Shown piece after piece: positions 1-5,222 of a stretch of 5,222 nt of DNA. This stretch comes from Sva-07 sp041686315. GTDB lineage: Bacteria > Actinomycetota > Acidimicrobiia > Acidimicrobiales > Ilumatobacteraceae. The notes under the pieces are model-generated. The model worked only from the letters and a program-made list of their open reading frames with translations. It was not told where the DNA came from and ran no database searches. Position 1 is the first letter of the stretch; the number at the start of each line of letters is the position of its first letter. A program made the position numbers and the translations under genes. The stretch spans positions 1-5,222 of the forward strand of contig JAWLEC010000193.1 in assembly GCA_041686315.1 (NCBI GenBank), in the 5' to 3' direction.

Positions 1-419
1 CTGCTGCCCTTGTTGATCTCGATGACCTGGTCGAGGTTGTTGGCCGCCGACCCCACGACGCGGGCCACCTCGGTGTCGATGCCCGACAACGACGGAAGGC
101 TGTACAGCGCCTGCAGTTCCTTGCCCTCGATCACGGCCGCCTCCGCCGCCGCCTGCGTGCCGATGAGCCGGTCGACCTGGTCCTGCAGTGCCAGGTTCTC
201 CTCCTCGAGGTCGTCGTAGTGGACGATCCCGTTCCAGACCTGTTCGAGCGGGTTCGTGACGACCTCGGTGGCCGACTCGACCGGGCCGATCACCACGGCG
301 AACGCGTCGCGACCACGATCGATCACGGGGTTGCCGCGCAGGTCGAGCGTGAGCAGCAGCGCAGACGTGAGCAGCAGCGCGATGATGATGCGCTTGCGCC
401 CGACGGAGTAGATCGCCAT
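1..419 (-). CDS. mreC: Rod shape-determining protein MreC, N-terminal part (3' end outside window)
   Basis: The visible part encodes 139 residues from ATG at 419-417 and runs off the left edge still open. MreC is a membrane-anchored periplasmic scaffold that links cytoplasmic MreB filaments to the elongation-specific cell-wall synthesis enzymes. Residues 1-10 are a short basic cytoplasmic tail (GRKR at 7-10). Residues 11-25 are one hydrophobic segment rich in Ile and Leu, the expected membrane anchor. Residues about 69-105 are rich in Glu, Gln, Leu and Ala with heptad-like spacing, the usual MreC coiled coil. From about 117 the chain enters the beta domain, with VARVVG at 118-123 and IEINKGS at 133-139, matching the family pattern of VIG followed by a Lys-Gly-Ser turn. 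Roughly half the usual protein is present. It begins 16 bp after the mreB stop without a strong Shine-Dalgarno sequence, so translational coupling to mreB is likely. Identification is by motif and position. Confidence 0.93.
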   Translation of the reverse strand, partial: MAIYSVGRKRIIIALLLTSALLLTLDLRGNPVIDRGRDAFAVVIGPVESATEVVTNPLEQVWNGIVHYDDLEEENLALQDQVDRLIGTQAAAEAAVIEGKELQALYSLPSLSGIDTEVARVVGSAANNLDQVIEINKGS

Positions 420-435
420 GACGGGACCCGGAACG

Positions 436-1470
<1,035 letters not shown>

Positions 1471-1480
1471 TGGCTGGCCG

Positions 1481-1485
1481 CCTTT
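1481..1485 (-). promoter_or_regulatory. Ribosome-binding site of mreB
   Basis: Read on the minus strand this is AAAGG, with the 3' end of the motif 10 nt from the mreB ATG at 1470. It supports that start. The larger string AAGGCGG resembles the one in front of folC. Confidence 0.7.
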
Positions 1486-1502
1486 CGCGAGTTGTGACTG
1501 GG

Positions 1503-1531
1503 GGTTCCGACAACCAACCGTGTCGGGAACC
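1503..1531 (-). other. Imperfect hairpin in the ndk-mreB gap
   Basis: Arms 1503-1512 (GGTTCCGACA) and 1521-1531 (TGTCGGGAACC) pair over 10 bp with one bulged base around an 8-nt loop. It begins 15 bp after the ndk stop. On the minus strand no run of T follows it, so it is not a classical intrinsic terminator. It could be a weak attenuator, an mRNA-stabilising 3' structure or a processing site between ndk and mreB. The rest of the 75-bp gap holds the mreB ribosome-binding site and no promoter I can defend. Confidence 0.4.
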
Positions 1532-1545
1532 GGAGCCAGACAATG

Positions 1546-1956
1546 TTACAGATTCGGAAAGAAGATCCCGATCTCGCGCTCGGCGGAGGCGAGCGAGTCG
1601 CTGCCGTGGACGAGGTTCTCGGTGAACAGGATGCCGAGGTCGCCGCGGATGGTGCCCGGCGCCGCTGTGCGTGGGTTGGTGGCGCCCATCATCGCGCGAA
1701 CGACCTCCCAGGTGTCCTCGGGCCCTTCGATCACCATCGCCACCACGGGACCGCGGCTCATGAAGGCCACCAGCTCGTCGTAGAACCCCTTGCCGGCGTG
1801 CTCTTCGTAGTGGCGGCCGAGCGTGTCGGCGTCGAGGGTGCGCAACTCCATCGCCACGATGTCGAGGTTCTTCGCCTCGAAGCGGGCGACGATGTCGCCG
1901 ACGAGCTTGCGCTCCACGGCGTCGGGCTTGAGCAGGACCAGGGTGCGATCGGACAT
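1546..1956 (-). CDS. ndk: Nucleoside diphosphate kinase
   Basis: Complete 136-residue protein of standard length for bacterial Ndk. It transfers the terminal phosphate of ATP to other nucleoside diphosphates through a phosphohistidine intermediate, balancing cytoplasmic NTP and dNTP pools. The active-site signature NLVHGSDS lies at 114-121 with the phosphorylated histidine at His117. Other nucleotide-contacting residues are in the expected places: Lys10 in LLKPDAV, Tyr50, Phe58, Arg87, Thr93, Arg104 and Asn114. Nothing is missing, and the N-terminus MSDRTLVLLKPDAV is typical, fixing the ATG at 1956. The gene starts only 26 bp after a strong terminator-like palindrome that follows folC, so it probably has its own promoter or depends on read-through. 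mreB follows after 75 bp. In Streptomyces, from memory, ndk also sits between folC and mreB, so this is conserved synteny. Confidence 0.99.
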   Translation of the reverse strand: MSDRTLVLLKPDAVERKLVGDIVARFEAKNLDIVAMELRTLDADTLGRHYEEHAGKGFYDELVAFMSRGPVVAMVIEGPEDTWEVVRAMMGATNPRTAAPGTIRGDLGILFTENLVHGSDSLASAEREIGIFFPNL

Positions 1957-1964
1957 GGCGCCCG

Positions 1965-1970
1965 AACCTA
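1965..1970 (-). promoter_or_regulatory. Candidate -10 element of ndk (weak)
   Basis: On the minus strand 1970-1965 reads TAGGTT, fitting the loose actinobacterial -10 pattern TANNNT. Its last base is 8 nt before the ndk ATG, so transcription from it would give a leaderless or nearly leaderless mRNA. No convincing -35 is visible: the expected position falls in the terminator stem and reads GCATTT. The overlapping AGGGG at 1975-1971 and AGG at 1969-1967 could instead serve as a ribosome-binding site on a longer transcript, though AGGGG is 14 nt from the ATG, rather far. Low confidence. Confidence 0.2.
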
Positions 1971-1982
1971 CCCCTCGCCACT

Positions 1983-2035
1983 CCGAAAAATGCCTGGTTC
2001 GTAGCGCTGAGCGCTACGAACCAGGCATTTTTCGG
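1983..2035 (-). terminator. Intrinsic terminator after folC, a perfect 25-bp palindrome (potentially bidirectional)
   Basis: Arms 1983-2007 and 2011-2035 are exact reverse complements over 25 bp around a 3-nt loop (TGA on plus, TCA on minus). The stem has a G+C-rich core (TGCCTGG, GTAGCGC) and an A5 run at 1986-1990 opposite a T5 run at 2028-2032. Read in either direction the core hairpin is therefore followed by ATTTTT, the layout of a bidirectional intrinsic terminator. It begins 28 bp after the folC stop and should end the clp-folC transcript. All neighbouring genes run leftward, so the opposite-direction activity would only block antisense transcription. A dispersed repeat copy is an alternative reading that one window cannot exclude. 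Confidence 0.88.
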
Positions 2036-2063
2036 GACTGGTGCGGTGCGCGGGGCGGGGCTG

Positions 2064-3362
2064 TCAGTTGGCGAGGCGTTGGAGCACCGGACGGGCGGCG
2101 CCGGCGGTGTAGAGGCTTCCCGTGGCCAGCACGGCGTCGTCGCTGTCGGCGGACTCCATCGCCCGCCGGCAGGCCTCCTCCACCGTGTCGAACACCGACA
2201 CGTCGTCGCAGCCGAGCTTGCGGGCCGCTTCACCCACGTCGGCCCCCTTCACCCCGCGCGGCGAAGGTGCCGTGCAGGCGAACACCATGTCGAACTCGTC
2301 GGCACGCAGGGCCTCGAGCATCTCCATCGGGTCACGCAGCGTGGCCACCACGAGCAGCCGGCGGCCGTCGGGCGAGAAGTCGTCGAAGAACACCTGGGCG
2401 CACGAATCCGCTCCGGCCGGGTTGTGAGCGCCGTCGACGATCGTGAGGGGCTGGCGGCCGAGCACCTCGAAGCGACCGGGCATCGCCACCTCGGCGAACC
2501 CCTCGGTGACGACGTCCTCGGGCAGCGGGGCGGCGAAGAACGTCTCCACCGCAGTGAGCGCCACGGCGGCATTGCGACCCTGGTGTGCACCGTGCAACGG
2601 GACGTACACGTCGGGATAGATCGTGGTGGGCGTGCGCAGATCCAGCAGCCGGCCGCCCACGGCCAAGGTGTTGCTCGTGGCGGCGAAGTCGGGGCCGCGC
2701 ACGAGCGACACGACGCCGCCCTCGTCGCGGAAGACGGCGACCAGCTCCGGGCGCGTCTCCCCCACGATCACCGCCGACCGTTGCTTGATGATGCCCGCCT
2801 TCTCGCGCGCGATGTGCTCCAGCGTCGGCCCGGCGAACTCGGTGTGGTCCATGCCGATGTTGGTGATCACGGCCACGGTGGCGTCCGCCACGTTGGTGGC
2901 GTCCCAGCGTCCGAGCAGTCCCACCTCCACCACCATCACGTCGACGGCCACGTCGGCGAACCAGCGGTAGGCCGCCGCGGTCATGATCTCGAAGTAGCTC
3001 GGCCGCAGACCGACCACGCTCTCCAGATCGGCGATCGCCGAGATCTGCTCGGCGAACTCCTCGTCGGTGATCGGCTCGAGGTTGCGCATCATGCGCTCGT
3101 TCACCGACTCGAGGTGCGGGCTCGTGTAGGTGCCCACCGTGAGACCGCTCGCCACGAGCAGCCTCGAGATCATCTGGGCCGTCGAGCCCTTGCCGTTGGT
3201 GCCCGTGACGTGCACCACCGGCGCCGCGTGCTGCGGGTCGCCCATCGCCGCGCAGTACGCCGAGATCACCTCGAGCGACGGCGAATCGATACGGCCGGTC
3301 TTGTGGTAGCTGGCGTGATCGTCGAGGTACGCGAGCGCCTCGGAGAACTCGAATGCGGTCAG
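2064..3362 (-). CDS. folC: Folylpolyglutamate synthase / dihydrofolate synthase, probable CTG start
   Basis: A 432-residue FolC if begun at CTG 3362-3360, a normal family length. It adds glutamates to folates, retaining them in the cell, and in many bacteria also makes dihydrofolate from dihydropteroate; which activities apply here cannot be read from motifs alone. Visible motifs are P-loop GTNGKGST at 54-61, YTSPHL at 79-84, EVGLLGRWDATN at 146-157, NIGMDH at 168-173, REKAG with Lys188 (the lysine carbamoylated in the family), HGAHQGRNA at 257-265, DGAHNP at 310-315 and GSLY at 415-418. The segment encoded by 3359-3270 (ALAYLDDH, KTGRIDSPSLE) is typical FolC N-terminus, yet no in-frame ATG, GTG or TTG precedes it. 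The next choice, GTG at 3269, would remove 31 residues and lacks a Shine-Dalgarno sequence. CTG has AAGG 7 nt upstream and overlaps the clpX stop as CTGA. Identity is firm; the start is inferred. Confidence 0.96.
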   Translation of the reverse strand: MTAFEFSEALAYLDDHASYHKTGRIDSPSLEVISAYCAAMGDPQHAAPVVHVTGTNGKGSTAQMISRLLVASGLTVGTYTSPHLESVNERMMRNLEPITDEEFAEQISAIADLESVVGLRPSYFEIMTAAAYRWFADVAVDVMVVEVGLLGRWDATNVADATVAVITNIGMDHTEFAGPTLEHIAREKAGIIKQRSAVIVGETRPELVAVFRDEGGVVSLVRGPDFAATSNTLAVGGRLLDLRTPTTIYPDVYVPLHGAHQGRNAAVALTAVETFFAAPLPEDVVTEGFAEVAMPGRFEVLGRQPLTIVDGAHNPAGADSCAQVFFDDFSPDGRRLLVVATLRDPMEMLEALRADEFDMVFACTAPSPRGVKGADVGEAARKLGCDDVSVFDTVEEACRRAMESADSDDAVLATGSLYTAGAARPVLQRLAN

Positions 3363-4636
3363 GACGCCGCCTTGCGCTGACGCGACGACGAACGGGGCAC
3401 CAGCGTGGGATTCACCTTGTCGTTCACGGTGTCGGCGTCGATGACGACCTTGCCGATGTCGGTACGGCCCGGCAGATCGTACATGGTGTTGAGCAGCACC
3501 TCTTCCATGATGGCGCGCAGGCCACGAGCACCGGTGCCGCGCAGGATGGCCTGGTCGGCGATGGCCTGGAGGCCGTCTTCTTCGAACACGAGCTCGACGT
3601 CTTCGAAGCTGAAGACCTTCTCGTACTGCTTGACCAGGCTGTTCTTCGGCTCGACGAGGATCTTCACGAGCGCGTCGCGATCGAGGCTGCCGACGGCGCC
3701 GATCATCGGCAGACGGCCGATGAACTCGGGGATCATGCCGAACTTCACGAGGTCCTCGGGCAGGACCTTGGCGAACAGCTCGCCGGGGTCACGGTCGACC
3801 TGCGACGTGACGGTGCCGTGGAAGCCGACGCCCTTGTGGCCGATCCGGCTCTCGATGATCTCCTCGAGACCGGCGAACGCCCCACCCAGGATGAACAACA
3901 CGTTGGTGGTGTCGATCTGGATGAACTCCTGGTGCGGGTGCTTGCGCCCGCCCTGGGGCGGCACCGAGGCCTGCGTGCCCTCGAGGATCTTCAACAGCGC
4001 CTGCTGCACGCCTTCGCCGGACACGTCACGGGTGATCGACGGGTTCTCGCTCTTGCGGGCCACCTTGTCGATCTCGTCGATGTAGACGATGCCCGTCTCG
4101 GCCCGCTTCACGTCGAAGTCGGCGGCCTGGATCAGCTTGAGGAGGATGTTCTCCACGTCCTCGCCCACGTAGCCGGCCTCGGTGAGCGCCGTGGCGTCGG
4201 CGACGGCGAACGGCACGTTGAGCTGCCGTGCGAGGGTCTGCGCGAGATGGGTCTTGCCGCAACCGGTGGGACCCAGGAGCAAGATGTTGGACTTCGCCAG
4301 TTCGACCTCGTCGCGGCGGCCGACCGTGGTGGCCTGGTTCTGGTACTGGATGCGCCGGTAGTGGTTGTAGACCGCCACCGAGAGGATCTTCTTGGCGTCG
4401 TCCTGGCCGACCACGTAGTCGTCGAGGAACGCCCGCACCTCACGCGGGTTGGGCAGGTTCTCGAAGGTGAGCTCGGCGGTGTCGGTGAGTTCCTCTTCGA
4501 TGATCTCGTTGCAGAGGTCGATGCACTCGTCGCAGATGTAGACGCCGGGACCGGCGATGAGCTTCTTCACCTGCTTCTGCGACTTGCCGCAGAACGAACA
4601 CTTCAACAGCTCGCCGGTGTCCCCGAATTTGGCCAC
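3359..4636 (-). CDS. clpX: ATP-dependent Clp protease ATP-binding subunit ClpX
   Basis: Complete 425-residue ClpX, standard length. It is a cytoplasmic hexameric AAA+ unfoldase that recognises tagged substrates, unfolds them and feeds them into ClpP. The N-terminal zinc-binding domain has Cys13, Cys16, Cys35 and Cys38. The AAA+ module shows Walker A GPTGCGKT at 122-129, pore-1 loop GYVGED at 156-161 region, Walker B VYIDEID at 184-190, KSENPSITRDVSGEGVQQ (195-212) including the pore-2 region, RKH at 231-233, EFIGRLP at 304-310 and sensor-2 GARGLR at 369-374. The ClpP-docking loop carries VGF at 270-272 where IGF is common, a conservative change. The start is GTG at 4636, supported by AAGGGG 8 nt upstream and by the canonical protein beginning. 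Its TGA overlaps the folC start by 4 nt, implying coupled translation; clpP ends 132 bp upstream. Confidence 0.99.
   Translation of the reverse strand: MAKFGDTGELLKCSFCGKSQKQVKKLIAGPGVYICDECIDLCNEIIEEELTDTAELTFENLPNPREVRAFLDDYVVGQDDAKKILSVAVYNHYRRIQYQNQATTVGRRDEVELAKSNILLLGPTGCGKTHLAQTLARQLNVPFAVADATALTEAGYVGEDVENILLKLIQAADFDVKRAETGIVYIDEIDKVARKSENPSITRDVSGEGVQQALLKILEGTQASVPPQGGRKHPHQEFIQIDTTNVLFILGGAFAGLEEIIESRIGHKGVGFHGTVTSQVDRDPGELFAKVLPEDLVKFGMIPEFIGRLPMIGAVGSLDRDALVKILVEPKNSLVKQYEKVFSFEDVELVFEEDGLQAIADQAILRGTGARGLRAIMEEVLLNTMYDLPGRTDIGKVVIDADTVNDKVNPTLVPRSSSRQRKAAS
3367..3373 (-). promoter_or_regulatory. Ribosome-binding site deciding the folC CTG start
   Basis: On the minus strand 3373-3367 reads AAGGCGG, inside the last codons of clpX. 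AAGG ends 7 nt before the CTG at 3362, ideal spacing. The same string precedes mreB. By contrast the in-frame GTG at 3269 is preceded by GCTCGAG, with no useful match. This is the main sequence evidence for initiation at CTG. Confidence 0.6.
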
Positions 4637-4644
4637 TGTGGCTA

Positions 4645-4650
4645 CCCCTT
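4645..4650 (-). promoter_or_regulatory. Ribosome-binding site of clpX (GTG start)
   Basis: Minus-strand AAGGGG at 4650-4645 ends 8 nt before the GTG start at 4636. It is the strongest Shine-Dalgarno sequence in the window and fixes the non-ATG start of clpX. Confidence 0.75.
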
Positions 4651-4706
4651 ACGTTCGTTCCTGCGTTGCCTCGTGCCGGTTGGAGCCCGACAGTCTGGCG
4701 TATCCG

Positions 4707-4716
4707 CCGGGCCCGG
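4707..4716. other. 10-bp perfect palindrome in the clpP-clpX gap
   Basis: CCGGGCCCGG reads the same on both strands, about midway through the 132-bp gap. It could be an operator half-site pair or chance in G+C-rich DNA. It does not match any regulator site I can name with confidence, and I found no convincing promoter for clpX in this gap. Confidence 0.2.
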
Positions 4717-4735
4717 TCGTGGACCGTCGGCGCAT

Positions 4736-4756
4736 CCGCCCGACACGTCGGGACGG
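4736..4756 (-). other. Hairpin just downstream of clpP
   Basis: Bases 4736-4743 (CCGCCCGA on plus) and 4748-4756 (TCGGGACGG) pair over 8 bp with one bulged base and a 4-nt loop, 12 bp past the clpP stop. No T run follows on the minus strand, so it is at best a weak or factor-dependent terminator, or a 3'-end stabiliser that lets clpP and clpX be expressed at different levels. Confidence 0.35.
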
Positions 4757-4768
4757 ACCGCCACCCAC

Positions 4769-5222
4769 TCAGCGGATGGGACCGGTGCGGTCCACCGCCT
4801 CGCGAGAGGTGATCACCCTGTCGATGATGCCATATTCCAGCGCGGCATCGGCCTCCATGACGAAGTCACGGTCGGTGTCGGTGTGGATCCGCTCGATGGG
4901 CTGGCCGGTGTGCTCGGCGAGGATCTGGTCGATGAGCTCGCGCATCCGCATGATCTCGGCGGCGGCCAGTTCGAGATCGGTGACCTGGCCGTAGCCCACC
5001 TGGCCGCTCGGCTGGTGCAGCAGGATCCGGCTGTGCGGCAGAGCGAGACGCTTGCCCTTGGTACCGGCGGCGAGCAGCACGGCAGCGGCCGACGCGGCCT
5101 GCCCGAGGCAGATCGTGGCGATCTCGTTCTTGATGAACTGCATCGTGTCGTAGATGGCGAACAGCGCCGTGATGTCGCCGCCGGGGCTGTTGATGTAGAT
5201 GTTGATGTCCTTGTCGGGGTTC
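4769..5222 (-). CDS. clpP: ATP-dependent Clp protease proteolytic subunit, ClpP2-type, C-terminal part (5' end outside window)
   Basis: The last 150 codons of a ClpP serine peptidase; roughly 50 N-terminal residues lie beyond the right edge. ClpP forms a barrel of stacked heptameric rings that degrades polypeptides delivered by ClpX or ClpC. Numbering from the first full visible codon (5221), SPGG of the substrate-binding strand is at 12-15, catalytic Ser44 lies in GQAASAAAVLLAAG, His69 in HSRILLHQP and Asp119 in DTDRD, so the triad is intact with family spacing (25 residues Ser to His). The Ala-rich turn after the serine (AASAAA rather than AASMG) resembles actinobacterial ClpP2 as I remember it, and ClpP2 is normally the copy next to clpX. 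Actinobacterial ClpP2 usually works in a mixed ClpP1-ClpP2 barrel, so a clpP1 gene is expected just beyond the right edge. This last point is inference. Confidence 0.97.
   Translation of the reverse strand, partial: NPDKDINIYINSPGGDITALFAIYDTMQFIKNEIATICLGQAASAAAVLLAAGTKGKRLALPHSRILLHQPSGQVGYGQVTDLELAAAEIMRMRELIDQILAEHTGQPIERIHTDTDRDFVMEADAALEYGIIDRVITSREAVDRTGPIR

Noticed and set aside
348..380. A 15-bp direct repeat with 18-bp period (348-362 and 366-380).
   Set aside because: It lies within the MreC membrane segment and simply encodes ALLLT twice with the favoured Leu codon CTG; a hydrophobic helix explains it.
1983..2035. The palindrome as a transposon end, MITE or attachment site.
   Set aside because: No flanking target duplication or transposase is visible, and the hairpin-plus-T-run layout right after a stop codon is fully explained by termination.
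2046..3380. Long plus-strand open frame of 444 codons opposite folC.
   Set aside because: Antisense shadow of folC with low-complexity His/Arg/Gly composition and no recognisable domain; it also runs through the terminator side without its own ribosome-binding site.
3405..4085. Plus-strand open frame of 226 codons opposite clpX.
   Set aside because: Ser/Arg/Pro-rich antisense shadow of an undoubted clpX; no domain or start signal.
4637..4768. A ClgR operator or heat-shock element upstream of clpX.
   Set aside because: Actinobacterial clp genes are often ClgR-controlled, but I could not find a convincing two-fold CGC...GCG site or a good -35/-10 pair in this gap.

Overview
The window is an ordinary, densely coding stretch of a G+C-rich actinobacterial chromosome. 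All six genes lie on the minus strand, so transcription runs from high to low coordinates. In that direction the order is clpP (5' part outside the window), clpX, folC, ndk, mreB and mreC (3' part outside). The gene set resembles a compressed form of the block I remember from Streptomyces (clpP1-clpP2-clpX ... valS-folC-DUF4233-ndk ... mreB-mreC-mreD). MreB/MreC next to a ClpP2-type ClpP, with G+C-rich coding, suggests a deep-branching actinobacterium. Acidimicrobiia such as the Ilumatobacter group is my best guess, but this is inference from family resemblance and not from a search.

Layout: 5222-4769 holds the last 150 codons of a ClpP2-like peptidase with an intact Ser-His-Asp triad. A 132-bp gap with weak hairpins and a strong ribosome-binding site leads to clpX (GTG start, 4636-3359). 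The clpX stop codon overlaps the start of folC. The conserved FolC N-terminus is encoded upstream of the first ordinary start codon, and the only sensible start for it is a CTG inside the tetranucleotide CTGA, with a well-placed AAGG upstream. folC ends at 2064. It is followed by a perfect 25-bp inverted repeat (1983-2035) that looks like an intrinsic terminator able to work in both directions. ndk starts only 26 bp beyond it. A 75-bp gap with a small hairpin separates ndk from mreB, and mreC follows mreB after 16 bp.

Functionally there are two transcriptional blocks. The first is ATP-dependent proteolysis (ClpP2 with ClpX) plus folate polyglutamylation (FolC). After the terminator come nucleotide balance (Ndk) and the start of the cell-shape/elongasome operon (MreB, MreC, presumably mreD and further genes beyond the left edge). 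I see no mobile element, CRISPR array, tRNA, rRNA or phage gene, and no evidence of a new biological system. The points worth a second look are the probable CTG start of folC, the perfect terminator palindrome and the very short leader left for ndk.
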